From Owenia fusiformis (lineage: Eukaryota > Annelida > Polychaeta > Sabellida > Oweniidae), in contig CAIIXF020000010.1 in the NCBI GenBank assembly GCA_903813345.2, positions 8,497,669-8,561,668 of the forward strand: a DNA stretch of 64,000 bases, given 5' to 3'. The notes below the pieces were generated by a model that saw nothing but the letters and a program-made list of their open reading frames with translations, was not told the DNA's origin and made no database searches. Position numbers and translations under genes: made by a program. Position 1 is the first letter of the stretch, and every line of letters begins with the position of its first letter. Shown here in pieces: positions 13,501 to 28,500 of the stretch.

Positions 13501-16500
13501 TGCTCAAAATGTTCTTGTGGTCGTCACGTTCTACAATTAGAACGAGTGACAACGTACTAACGACAAGGTGGACGTACTCCGAACGGAACCGTCGTACTTC
13601 AATCCTACTAGGGACGTTTTAACAACGAGTTGAACTGTCTGAGGACGTGTTGAGAACGAGGTAGAACTAATTGCAAACGGGTTTAAACTGATTAAGAACG
13701 TATTTAACACTGCTTATGAACGATAGCTATCACACCAAACAAGTTGCCACTGCGTTCTTCAAAACTGGTTTTAAACTGTGTGCGAACGGAATGAACGTAG
13801 CTGCAACTTTCTAAGGTCTATTTACGAACTCTATGAACGTTCTCAGACGGGAATGTGATTTTAGAATTTTGAATCGATTCAAAATTCGATGGCGACCATA
13901 CCGTTCTGTAATCCGTTCTGTACGACGTTGCACACCGACGTGGTGCGAACTGAACAAAATGCGAACGAGATGGACGTATTGAAGACTGTTTAAGAACGAA
14001 GAAGCTAATTATTTCAGACATATTTCCCGACCACAGCCAGATTGAGCCCGTTTTACGACGTTTTCGTAGGACTGGCAAGAACGGGTAAGAACTAGTTTGG
14101 TGTGATAGGGGGGTTAATGATGATGTTAGTTCATGTATGGTAGCTGTATAATGTCTGGCCTGCACTCTTAATGTATCAATCTCTTCATTAAAATCTTCAA
14201 TCTTTAATCATATTTATAAAGTACATAGTAGCCCGGACAGAATTGTTCAATGGTCACTTTTTCTTTAATAACTTTTTTAATTTTCAGTATTATCAAAATC
14301 TGATTACATATTTGAAAACTAGAGTAAAAATCTGACATACAAAACACATATTTAAGGAACATCTCTTAATTTATTGATATTATAGGCATTCATAGTATGA
14401 CTGACGCAAATACATAATTCATCATTTTGCCTCGTATTTGTTCGAAATGGCGGCATATTTTGTGAATTTAAATGTTCAGTTGAAAGTTAATATTTAAAAT
14501 CTATATACTATACTATACTACATAATACACTCTATTGTTCCAAACTACTTCCAAATATTATCAGTTATGTTTAATGATAGAAAAAATGGTAGAAATCATA
14601 GATATCATTTGATAGGTAATAAATTATTTAGATATGGAATATTTTTTTGCATTTTATATACAGTAATAAACGAGAAAGTAAATTGGTAACAATAGCATAT
14701 AAAATATCCATTTATGTAATCATCAATACCACCTCAATAATATCAATATTTTCATTCCACTGATATTAACATAAAACAAGAGTGTGTATGTGGGCTCCTG
14801 CGTTAAAGATGTGATAAAATAAAGGCAGTCAGAATCTCATATTAGCTTGTACAACCCAAATAACAACTCTTTCATTATTATTTTCAATTTTTGGAATCAT
14901 GTTAACCCAATAATGATATAATTTATTGGGTTAAATTTATGATCAAGCAAATCCAATCCGCATACAACTCAAATAAATATCATAGGTTAATATTTCACAA
15001 TGTTACCCCCAGTAACTGTTTGAATCCAATCAAATGGTTCGATAGATTATCTCAAAAATGTAGCATGAAATTATTTGCTAAAGGCTGACTTTTTCACATC
15101 AGCCTTAACAGAATAGAACATACAGTTGCACAGTTTTGCATTTATCTATTTGTTCCACTAATTTCTAATGGAATTACACAGAATGCAACTGGGAATCTAT
15201 GTCAACAATACAATACTTTCAACATGTTTGTTTAAAGTCTATGACATGATATCCATTAACCATTGAGGGAGTTTTGGCAGACAGAAGTCATTCCACATGC
15301 AATTAGTTATTCATTCCATAACTTCTAGTTAGTACAGTAAGGCAAAAAAGCACCCTTAACCAACATGAACATTGATTGATCATCTCCCCTCTACAAGTAC
15401 AGAACAGAGAAACCTGTAATGTAGAACACCTCTATAAGAAAAACACATCATAAGTAGAACACATTTGAAAGTGTAACACATCCGTAGGTGGAACACCTTT
15501 ACAAATGATAGACGTTGCTTAACTTGTACATCTGTTGAAGATGAAAAACATTTTTTTATTGATTTTAAAAACATGATGCACAAAGGAGAGTCCTCTTTGA
15601 AAATATTTGGACCCAATTTTCTAATCAATGAAACAAATTTTAAAATGCTATTGTCTTCGCAAAATATTAGTGTTCAAAGGCATATTGGCAAATATATTTA
15701 CAAGTCTTTCAAAATTTAGAATAAACTGCAATACTTGTGCTACACTGCTAATACATTTTTTACCATCTTTTATGCATCAAGTTTTATAAAGAGCCTGTAA
15801 ACTCATGCAAATGATTTTACATTACATGTACATAGTGAAATTATAAATGTAGTCTAGCATTTAGTTAATAGTGTAGTATTGTCTTGAGTCTAGTTTGTAC
15901 ATAGACTAATGTATCATGTTTTGATACAATTGTCAATAAAAGAAATATATAAGTGAAACACAGTCATAAGTGGAACACATCAGTAGGTGGAACACATCCG
16001 TTATATAAATACAGCCGTAATACTTTTCAAGAGCTGATACCCACGAGCTTAATGCATAATAAACCTCTGTATATAGAACACCTCCCAATGGGGCACTATT
16101 TCGAGTTACCAAAGGTGTTGCACTTATGCATGTTTCACTGTACACCATTAACTAGCAGGGAGGGCAGGTCAAAGTAACTATAACTAAATAAATATGTTAC
16201 TAAGTGACTGTTGAGGTAGAAGGAATCAAATAGAGACAATGTTATTAACTACCAGTATTTTTCAAAGAATCTATATAGCCTAGATATTTTGCAAGGGCAT
16301 TCTAAACACTTTGCAAATTGATATATCTATTAATATATTTATTAGATCTCCTAATGGGGAATACACAGGTGTTGTCTAGTAATTATACAAATTTCAACAA
16401 AAAGGAACATCATGAATGTCACAAAGAATAAAATAGAAGATTACGTCAGAAAAATCATTATAACTGTACACTGTAAGAGAGTAGGAGTAGATAGGTGGAT

Positions 16501-19500
16501 ATAAGTGAGTTATTAGGATTCTATAATGCAAAAAAAAACTTTTGTAGCAGCAAGAAACAATAAAGTCATTTTGAGAAGTTTTATGGTATTAAACACATTG
16601 TAAACATTCAGATATTTCAAATTGTTGAAGTTTAAAAGACACAGTTGTTTTGGAGGGATTAATTTTAGTATGTGGAGTCCTTAAAGCCAAGGGTACAATC
16701 ATTATTTTAACTACAAAAGAAGCGAATAACTTCTAGCTGTTTAAAATGATGTGACAGTCACACATATTTCATACAGTATAATAATAAAAGGAGGAAAAAC
16801 AGTTTTGAGGTTCTGTATAACAAAAAAAACTTTATCATAAAAGATGACAACGAATGAAACATTTAAATATCCACCAGTGGCGGGCTATATCGGAGCTAGT
16901 GTTTCAATAGCAGTCTTCATAATAGGAAGCCTGACAAATTTTGTAGCGATCGTAGTATTTGTTAAAACAAAATCCTTACGATCGATAACAGACATCTTAC
17001 TTGTACATTTATGCGTCGTGGATGGATTATTCTGCATTTTCATACTCCCAATCACAGCCGTTAATGACCTACAGGAAAGGTGGATACTCGGTGAGATATT
17101 CTGTCAAATTTTTCCATTCATTGCTATGTTTACTGGAGCTGTATCGTTATTTGGGTTGATGTTGGTGTCTGTCAACCGCTATGTGTTGATCGTACACTCA
17201 GCATCATATAGAGTCATTTTTACCAGGAGAAAAACTATAGGAATGCTTGTTGGACTTTGGTTATTTGCCAGCGTTATTTTAATATTTCCCTTAACGAGGC
17301 TTTGGGGTGAATTTGGGTTCTCTGAGAAGAAGAAATCATGTGTTAACATGCCAGGTTTCAGAAACAGTTCTTACAACATCTTCATAATGATCTTCACATT
17401 TAGCGTTCCCCTGATCGGCATGCTCTATAGCTATATCAGCATCTACATCAAAATATGGAAGCATCAGCGACATTCTACAACAACCAATAAGAATAACAAG
17501 GACATCCATGTTGCAAAAATGACAGTGATAATATTTGTAGCTTATATTATCACCTTTTTGCCGTTTGCACTTTTCAACACGTTGGATGGGAATGTGACGA
17601 TGCCCATTGCTCATAGGATATGTGGTTGCCTGACATACATTAACAGATGTCTTAATCCTATCATATATGTTCTCATGTCTGCCAAGTATAGACAGGCCTT
17701 ACAAAGAATTACGAACAAGAATGCGGTCACTGTTTTATCATCTGGAATGACTGGATCCTTTGCTAAATAACAACATTTCTAATATCAGAATCCTGAAGAG
17801 CAAGCCTGAAACGTATGGATCATTTTACTAACATTTAGGACTATTTTTATACAATAAAACAAGCCCTAAAACACACATCAGAACTGAAATTATTTCCTGA
17901 AATAGTGTATTGTATGACTGAAGACAGGCCTGAATTATCAGGATTATATAACTAGTATATGGATCTGAATATTTGGATTGTTTAAATTAAGACAAGCCTG
18001 AAAAGATGACATCAATTGCCTTAAGAAAAGCTGAAAATATTATACATGTACAGGGTGTCCCAAATGTATGGGGCCCCCTGGGCAGAAATATACCAGTGTC
18101 GTCATAATATGTGTCATATATAATTCTAAAGCTTATTCAAAGTTACATTGATTTGCCAAGTATCGTGGTTCAACTCTCAAATGGGAAAGAGTTACAGTCA
18201 TTTAAAATTTAGTGTTTTGCCAAAATAAAGTTCAATTGTACACCACATTACTGGTCAATGTGTCATGATCTGTTTATCCCATACCAAACTTGGTTATCTT
18301 GTTCACACGTTCAATTGGTCTGAGTTCAGAAAGTTCCCAACCATCCGTAAGAATTCTTTAAGAATTCATTTTAAGTTTTGTTTTCTTGGACGTAGCCTCT
18401 AACAAACATAAAATATCAGCAAGTTAATTTTTCTTTAAAAGGACAACCAACCATTAATAATCGAAACAACCAAACCATTAATAATCAAATCGAACCCAAC
18501 CCAACAACACAACTACAAATCTAAAATTCAAAGAAACAGTTTCAAATGACTTCCATTCCCCATCATTCAAGAATAGCAAGAATAACATGGATCATGCAAT
18601 TCAAGACAGGGCTTAATCTGATCAAGATGTACATGTAGCACTCGCTATAAGTATATCATATCTGGTGTTAAAGCTGTTCATTTGTTCAGTAGAGTGGATT
18701 ACTCAATCCACAAAATACTACTTAGAAAAATTATTCATCATCTGTAATAAAGGAAACATTTCTGAAAACAATCATTAGAATTTAATAATAGATGAATCTT
18801 TTTGGATGTCTTAGTGTTAAAATTACATTTTATACCCTTTCAAAAAATGGCTGTTTAAGTTTTATTACTTGACTGTATAATAAAATTGGGTAAACTGTGT
18901 GAAATGTTTTTAACCCCAAATCTTAAATCAACTATACATAATGACCACACCCATAATTTATTCTATTGGGGGGGGGTATTATCACAACTTTCACATTGAT
19001 GGTACAGCTCAAGGATAAAAAGGTTAGATCATCTAATAGGCCTTATTGAGGGCATTGATCTCAGTTGTCTTATTTACTTTTCTTGGTATTGGCATGTACA
19101 AATTCTTGGATTTCTAAAAATAGGATCAAATTAGATTCTGTAGATAGCTGTAATTGCTAACAATACATTAATATACAAAATTTCACCACCTGCAATTTAT
19201 TACAGACATCGACAATGAAATGCCATTTCACAAAAATATTTTTTTCTTCTTTTCACAACCTTTATTTTACTAAACAGGACGTTTCGGATTCTGTCTGGAT
19301 CCTTTTTCAACTGTATAAAAACTGAACTGAAGCAATTAGATTCTTTAATCTTTCAAGTCTCTTATTGTCATTGTCCAAAACCGTGGTATTGTTCCAGTCC
19401 ATTACGCAATTATTCTGTAGGACGTGGTCCATAATCATGGCTGAATTTGGAATTTGAATTTTGGAATTTGGATTGAATTTTTGGTGAATTAACATGAAGT

Positions 19501-22500
19501 AATATTGTTTTTATTTAATTGTTTTGTAGCGCTTCAGTTCAGTTTTTATACAGTTGAAAAAGGATCCAGACAGGATCCGAAATGTCCTGTTTAGTAAAAA
19601 AATATTTTTGTGATTTGATAATCCAGCCTGAAGAACATGTTTAAGAAATGCCATTTGTTACAGATTTTGGATATCAACCGCCAAATACTGAACACCAACC
19701 ACCACACACCATCCACAAAAAAAGGTGGAGACTATAACAATATGTCACCACTTCTGGTGGTGATGTAACAACATTCCAAGGTATATCCAAGAAAGTGATT
19801 AGAGATGCCAGGTATGGGAAAGCGTATCTATTTTTCCAAAAATATATGAACAGGGGATTTAAATGAATGTAGGGCAAGTAGAATGAGTTATCTGATTTAT
19901 CACACTGAGCATTTTACATGCAAGCTTCTCTGCATACCTTAATGAATGATTTAGGTTTTAGCCACCTTAACTGTTGAATTTCAAATACAGTAAAGCATCC
20001 TCCAGCATTTGTAGTATATGAGAGAGATCAGTATTTAAGAACTGGAAGTTATTGGTTCATATGCTACACAAAATTAAAAAGGATTGAAAATGATTAAATC
20101 TCCAGAAAAATAAAAAAGATATAAGGATTTTGTGTAAAAATTTAGATTCACTTTTATCTGAATCTCATGCATATCATGAAAAAGATTACAAAAATATGAG
20201 ATTTTTATGTAAAACCTTCACCTGGAATTCCAAGTTGAAATAATGTGTGAAAAAATAATAATAATGATGAAAAGATCTCAAAATACAGAAATCGTTCATT
20301 CATGTAAATTCTTCATCTACCTCTTTATTTGAACTACCTCTGTAACAAGCAAAACATCCAAAAATAAAGAAATTATTGATTCATCTAAACCCTTCAGAGA
20401 GACTTTTTTATTTAAATCACCTGCGTATGCGAAATATCTCAAAATGTGGAAATTATTAAAGGTTTGTACCTTTCAACTTGCAGATTTTTGTTCTCTTGTT
20501 TGAAGTAAGTCAGTTCATTCCATACAGTGTCTGTATCTTCATTTTGTAAGTCCTTGGGTGTTGACCTACTCAGCTTGGCCTTCTTGCGTTTAACACTAAA
20601 TCAAAATCGACAAACTTAGGCTTGCAAGTGAAATTTATACAGTAAATAGTACTGAAACACAAGACATTTAAAGACATATGTCACTACCAGGTTGCAAAAC
20701 CAAAGTGTAACGATGGCAACAATGTTGAATGCAGACATATACACCGAGACAATTAAGTAGCTACTGCTACCTGTGTTACATTAAACCTTCCGATAATGCT
20801 CTGTTTAGAGCTATTATCAGCCATCTATTTTTAAAGGAAAGCCATGCATTTCTTTTTCAATTAACTGTTTCTATAAAAACGTAAAAATGGGCATTAATAT
20901 GACAAAATACCATTATAGACATCCGATTGCAATAACAGATGAAATAATTGAAACCTTCATGTCACTTAAGCAATAAAAAAGAACTAATAAAAGGAATAAA
21001 ATATTTTATTATCATTCGATCATTAAATAAATATCTGAATGTTTAGACATATTACCCATGTAACTCCTCCTCAGCGGTGACTAGCTGTTGGCGTAAAAGT
21101 TTATGATCAGCTTGGAGTGCTTTCAATCTATCTAGTCTCCTGCTGTGAGCACTGCGTAGTTGCTTCAACTCTTCACCCTGCAAAGGAGGATGTTACTCAT
21201 CATTCTACACCAATAAAATGTTTTATTTCCCATTATATGTTACCAGATTTGTGCATTTAAATGTTGTTCCTTAAATTCGGTCACATGTTGAGGTTTACCC
21301 CATAGTTACTGTGATTTTCATAGGATATGTCAAAATGAAGGTGATAATCTTGTAACTAGTGGAAAAATATCTTATTTTTGGTAAGTTTTCACAAATGATT
21401 ACAGCTTTTAGATCATGAAACATGGTGCTGTATGCAATGATTAATAGATTTTTGCTACTTGAATCTAAACAAGACTGACAGGAGCCAACAATTAGTGGAA
21501 TTACACCTATTTCATGGCTAAAGGCGTTTTCAAGGCGTTTTGGGTAACGTAGGCTAGAAAACCACAATCCTGATTACACCAGAATTTTAAAAGCGCCTTG
21601 AAGACAACTTTTCGTGATTACACTTGATTTTTCTAAAGCGCTTTTAGACTGATTTAAGACAAAAATTTGCCATCAACCATCGCATTTGCATCAAAATCTG
21701 CTATTTAGATATACACTTTCAACCGTAGCGCCATCTCTGGAGATTCAAAATGATCCGATACTGTATGTTCCTTTTTTTCTTAAATCGTATTCAATCTACC
21801 TCTGGCGTTAACAAATATGTGCTAAGGAAAGCATGGAAAACAATGCACAAGCGCGCAAAGAGAGAAGCTCGGTCGTTAGGAGAGATCCAAGAGAGATCCA
21901 GTAAAATGAAGATGGTACTTTTGTTGGGGCTGTTTGGCATCCTTGGTAATATAGGACAGGAACGAACGATGTGGACAAGACAAAGATCTCGTCATTTTTT
22001 TTACTTCATTGTAGAGAGGTAATTTCAACTATTCAATCATCCCCTCCCCTCGCCTTCCCCAATCTACAATAGTACCGGAATTCCTCGTATATAAGCCCTG
22101 GGCGTATAACTGAAAGAAGGGGTAATTTCGTCCGTTATTTTATCATTTTTTATACGCCCATGGGCGTATAAATATAAGACTTTAAATTTTTGGCCCAGTG
22201 AGCGTCAAAGTGATCAAGAAGAGCTATTATCATAATACTATGGTGCTCAAAATATTAGCTACTTTCTTCTGTTCGGAATGCTGAATCATCAATATCCGTC
22301 GTCAATAGTATTATATTATTTATTTAATTTACGGTTATTCTATTTTCAAATTGCGTTGTTCTTTGGCCTGGATCTTTTTGTCAGCCCAAATCGAAAGCAT
22401 ACGCTCAGTATTGACGTGGTCCCAATAAATTCTACTTTGTTTCGACATTTTGGTGATTTGATTGAGTTTTGCACAATATTTGAATTTTGTTTTTTGAAGT

Positions 22501-25500
22501 TTCCTCCACATCGGAAATCAATAACATGCTTGATGCTCATGCGCAAATATAGTTTTCGTTCAGTGTAAAATCGAGTTAAAGCGCCTTGAAAACCAATCGG
22601 TATTACACCTACACGTTAAACCGCTTTTGGGTGTGAAAGCGGTTTTTAATGACTAGGGGTCTGGGAGGATTACAAAAGCGCTTTTCTAAATCCGCGATCG
22701 TGATTACACCTGACTCTAAAGGCGGGTCGAAACCCGATAGGATTTTAAAAAGCGCTTTTACATCGTAGGTGTAATTCCACCTAATGGCAATAACAGCTTT
22801 TAAAGGTTAAGAAAATGACTTCAGTAATTTTGTTACTTCTTTAATTTGATTTCATCTTCATGTTTCCATTGATGCATATGTACGTAAATTCAAATAAATA
22901 ATACATCAATAAAGATAAATCATTCTGAAAATATCTATCAACAAACTAATCAACAAGGCATTAACATGCAAAATGTGACAACCTGCCATTTGTTACAGAC
23001 ACTGAACACCATCCACAAAAAAGTCTGAGACCATAACAATATGTCACCACTTGTTGTGGTAACATAAAAAGCTAAATACTTTACTTCCTAAACTACTGTT
23101 CTACCTTTATGGTTGCATTACCTTTAATTTGATCAAGTGTTGAGCATCTTTGTATTTCTTCTCTGCTGATTCAAGTCTTCTCTGCAATTCCTTAGTTTGA
23201 GAGATCTTTTTAGGAGATGACCTTACAGGTGACCTTTCCAGCCTTGACTTCATTGGTGACCTCTCTGACCTAAAGGGTGACCTATCTGACCTTGACCTTG
23301 GATGAGGTGAAGAATTGTGAATGGGGGAGAGTGGACGGGGTGATAGTGCTTCAGAGGTCTCTAATCTTCGAATGATTCTGCAAAGTTCAATTTCAAACAC
23401 ATCTACATTTGAGTAAAGCAAGAAAGAAATTTCTCCATTCTATTGAATAAAATGTTGATACTCAACATACCATGATCAATCTAAATCAATGTATCAATCA
23501 AAATCCGGAAAGAATACACATTATTGATACATTAAGGAATTTAGTGTTCTGCAATTACCCTTAATAAAATTAAATATTAATTATCTTATCTCGGATATTC
23601 AAAGAATAAAAAAGTGATTAGATTGAGTGCATCATTCGTAATTAAGAAAAAAATGGCCTGTACAGTACACACGCAATGAGTTGACAGTCATCTGACATCG
23701 ACATATCCTGTGAAAATTCCTAATAAAAGTTAATTTAAGAGGCTTTATTTCCCAGAATTTATTGCTCAACTGGCACCTATTCTGTTAATTTAAGAGGCTT
23801 TATTTCTAAAAACTTATTGCTCCACTGTTACCTGTTCTGTTCAGCTATTTTAGAAGTTAGATCATCAACTTCACTTTCCAAGTCAGCTATCTTCTCTGCC
23901 TCCTCTCTTGCACAAACCTAAGGACAAGTTCACATAACTTTTATACATAATGAATAAACTTTGAGATCCATATATAGGTTTATTGTGTTAATATGGAAAC
24001 AGAATAAAATCCTGTATAAACATTACAATATGAAACAAAGCATTCATGAGTTAACTATATCACCACAATATGAAACAGTTGAAACAGTTTTTTATCACTG
24101 TTGTAATTTCTCTACAAAGTCACTGTGATTTAGCTCCTTTCCCCAAAGTATATATTAACCCAAGAAGTGCTTTCTATACTTTAAAATGAAACTGTCAGGA
24201 ATCATAAATAACTGCTTGTAACATATCAAGTTTATCAGTGATCACACCAACCTCATTTTCTAGGGAGGCCTGCGTAGCGATACTTTTATTGGCAACATCT
24301 AAATCATCCACTTGTTTCTGTAGGTTCCTTATTTCACTCTCACTCTGGAGCAGTTGCTGGAATATTGGAATAACACACTGTACATTCATCCATAATGGAA
24401 TAACACACTGTGCACTCATCCATAATGGAATAACACACTGTACATTCATCCACAATGGAATTACACACTGTGCATTCATCCATAATGGAATTACACACTG
24501 TGCATTCATCAATAATGGAATAACACACTGTGCATTCATCAATAATGGAATAACACACTGTACATTCATCCATAATGGAATAACACACTGTACATTCATC
24601 CATAATGGAATAACACACTGTGCACTCATCCATAATGGAATAACACACTGTACATTCATCCACAATGGAATTACACACTGTGCATTCATCCATAATGGAA
24701 TTACACACTGTGCATTCATCAATAATGGAATAACACACTGTACATTCATCCACAATGGAATAACACACTGTGCACTCATCCATAATGGAATAACACACTG
24801 TACATTCATCCATAATGGAATTACACACTGTACATTTATCAATAATGGAATAACACACTGTACATTCATCCATAATGGAATAACACACTGTGCACTCATC
24901 CATAATGGAATAACACACTGTACATTCATCCATAATGGAATAACACACTGTACATTCATCCATAATGGAATAACACACTGTGCACTCATCCATAATGGAA
25001 TTACACACTGTACATTCATCCAAAATGGAATAAAACACTGTACATTCATCCATAATGGAATAACACACTGTGCATTCATCCATAATGGAATAACACACTG
25101 TGCATTCATCCATAATGGAATTACACACTGTGCATTCATCCATAATGGAATAACACACTGTACATTCATCCATAATGGAATAACACACTGTACATTCATC
25201 CATAATGGAATAACACACTGTACATTCATCCATAATGGAATAACACACTGTGCATTCATCCATAATGGAATAACACACTGTACATTCATCCATAATGGAA
25301 TAACACACTGTGCATTCATCCATAATGGAATTACACACTGTGCATTCATCAATAATGGAATAACACACTGTACATTCATCCATAATGGAATAACACACTG
25401 TACATTCATCCATAATGGAATAACACATTCATCCATTTTGCCAAGATCACAGGTACTAACCAGACCTCAACATATGAGCTCGCTATGGGGAAGTTTAAAA

Positions 25501-28500
25501 ACTTAACTAATTAAGCAGCTTTAGTGCTTCCAAAGATCTTGTTATCCTGTACTATTGGAATAAGTAATTTTGAGGGGTATCAAAGGGGGTGTCATATGAT
25601 ACCTTAAGAAAGCTCATGGTACTGTATGATATGGATGATACTCATGCTTTCATACCCTGATGAAGGAACCCAAAATTATGAAATTGCTTTTCAGATCACA
25701 CCAGTCTGTACACTCTATCACTGCTCACTAGGAAACTAATAAAAAAAACTCCATCTTTTTATAAAAATTGTAGTGTATGTACATGGCACACATACCTTAT
25801 TTAGCTCTATAGTGTCTTGTCTTAGCTGGTTTTCGGAATCCCTAGTAGCAGCATACTTCACTTCCAGCTCATTATAAAGCTGTTGCAGAGATTTGTTCTC
25901 TAAAGTCCTTTTAGTCTCTTGTGTTTCTAGCACCTTCTGGGTGTCATGCTGTAGAGCCTGTAGCTGTTGAATGATGTCATTCTGTGCTGATGCATGCTCT
26001 GTACATTGCCTGTGTGTCATCCATAGTTCTGATAACTCCTTCCTATAACACATATAAGACAAATAATGACTGTGATGCTAATGTAATCTACAAAGGAGAT
26101 TTGTTAATTTTCATTGGCAAAAAATGGGCTATAGGAAAATTCACAGCGTATCAATATTTACTCTTAACATAATCACAGATTTTTTAACTAAGTGTCTGAT
26201 GTCTGATTATGCATCAAGGTCTAGAATTTGTCAAAACTTGGACTGAACCTTTCAAATATACTGTTATAGCTACCTGACATTCTCAAGTTCTTTGTTTTTA
26301 GCCTCTATATCTCTTGTGTGTTTTTTCAGCTGCACCTCACACTTCTTCAGCAACTTTCTTGACTCGTCATGCTACAACAATAAACATAAAACAACAGCAT
26401 GCTCTTCATGCTACAACAAATGCTACACTATGTAAATTCATAATATTCAACATGTAAACTATGCGGTTAAACACAGGGTAGCAAATACAGCATACTTTAC
26501 ATGTCTCTATACTGTAATTTATATTTCACTGAAGTGAACATTTCAAGAAAGCATATATTTATTTTTTTCATTTATGAAAAATTAACAGCAACTTTCATTT
26601 CTGTTAGATAGGTTTTAATGTAAACACAAGATAGACATGTGACATTCATTACTGAAATGGAAAATGTTCATATTACTCTGATAACACGAGTAAAACAGAT
26701 GTTTTTGTTGGAATAATTTGTAGCTTAGAACCTGGTGAAAACTTCAATCCACCATATAAAAAAGAAAGTGAGAGTCATGCAATGAGAATGCAAAAAGAAT
26801 TTGAACATGACTGTGCAGCACTGTGCAGCTATGGTTGTACATATACTTACATCTTTAGACACAGAGGCATGTTTTTCCACCCACATTTTCAGTTCAGTTT
26901 CCAAACCCTAGAATAATGAAGAATAATTGAATAAAGCTGAAACTGAAATGTACTACTGAAATTCTGAAATACATGAACAGTATATACAAAGAATACAACA
27001 AGCTGAGGCAACCCCTCTATGCATTCATTTACACATGCCACCAATAGAACATACCAATCAAAATGTTTGACAGACCAGTTGCCAATTTATTTGGCTATGC
27101 TGGAAAATTGGCTGACTGAGAACAAACCTAACTGTCCTGGTTCTCTAATGCCTTGGTCACATTTGCTCCGATCCGTTGGCCGGCGCCCGCCCGATTGAGT
27201 GTTTTGTTCAATATTGTATTCAGCCGTGGAGAAAATCGGCGCAAATGTGACCAAGGCAAAACTGTTGATTATACTTATGACCAATAAGTCTGTATGGCCA
27301 TAGTTTACAGGAGCTGTGCTAAATAAGTAGCCCAAAGGTACCTTGATCTTGTTCTCCAGGGTATGCTTTACAGCAGTTAGGTCTGCCTTGTCACTGTTCA
27401 AAATTGCACATTGCTTACTCAGATCAGTGATTCTCTGGTTGAAATCTGGAAATAAAATCCCATACATATTAAATGGTCTTGCATCAGATCTTTGGTTCCT
27501 CCACTTTCCAACCATTTTTTCATTACTATGAATAGAACAGAGGCCAGTGCGACATTAATGGTACTTAAGGCAAAGCTTTATTGTGTGCATTTATATATAG
27601 ACTGAGGATGGGCCTCAGTAACCTTTGCTTTGAGAGGTATTCCAGCACACTTCATAATTTATCTCTACTCAGCTAGTGTTATATATCTTCTAAAAAATGT
27701 TCAAAAAGAATAAAAGTATTAATATGAAGAAACAGAAAAATTGGAATAATCATTTACCATATCATAAATAAATATTTTTAACTTTGGACATACCATATTT
27801 TTCTTGCTTCAGATTATAGATCTCTTTCTGGTTCTGTTCACTTGAACTAGTCTTTTCCTCCCCAATAGAGACCACCTAGAAAAGTGAATGTAACAGGTAA
27901 ATACATTTTCTTTAAAAGACAAGACATAACACTGCAAGACAAAATCTACATATGCTGTTGACAGACAGATGAAGAGTTGGCTGATCAGGGTAAATATATA
28001 AGCACTAGTGCCAAAGGGAAAGGACTAAAAGTTGTAATGGAACTTAGCAAGAAAAAGCAAACTCTAAGTGCATACCAGTCAAGAAAAACAAACCCCATAT
28101 AGCCCAAAACAATGATCTAACGTGAAAAGAAACAATGTCTAATACCCCCTTTCCCCCCACCATTCAAGAACCAATATCACAATTAGGGGCAAATAATGGT
28201 GATATTAGGGAGATAAGTTACACATCTTTAAGAGAACATGTATGAGAGCGTGCAATATTTCGAGCCCTGTGAATTACTGTACCGCTCTCAATTTTTCCAG
28301 GAACCCAATTACAATTATTTTCCATATACCATCATACTCAATCAGTAAACACTACAAATTGGAGAACTAATCCACACAGAAACATAATATCTACACATAT
28401 GCGTTCAAGCTTTATAAAAAAATCTTAACCTCCCAAATTAAGGATGATTTGACTGAGGGTTTGAGAAAATTTTATCTGAACAAGATAACAAGGTAAATAA

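Noticed and set aside
22278-22568. Overlapping short frames on both strands in the 21491-22784 element
   Set aside because: Neither shows a known domain, and AT-rich low-complexity codons predominate; not enough to call a gene.
23107-23421. Single-exon gene with the Ser-Pro-rich frame
   Set aside because: It is CNTLN exon 12 with read-through into both introns; AG and GT sites bound the conserved part.
24369-25436. CRISPR-like array
   Set aside because: Units are contiguous with no unique spacers, in a eukaryotic intron; it is a minisatellite.
24238-25506. Long open frames on both strands across the 30-bp repeats (up to about 420 codons)
   Set aside because: They exist only because the unit length is a multiple of three and lacks stops. 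Codon use is the repeat itself, and the true CNTLN exon ends at 24356.
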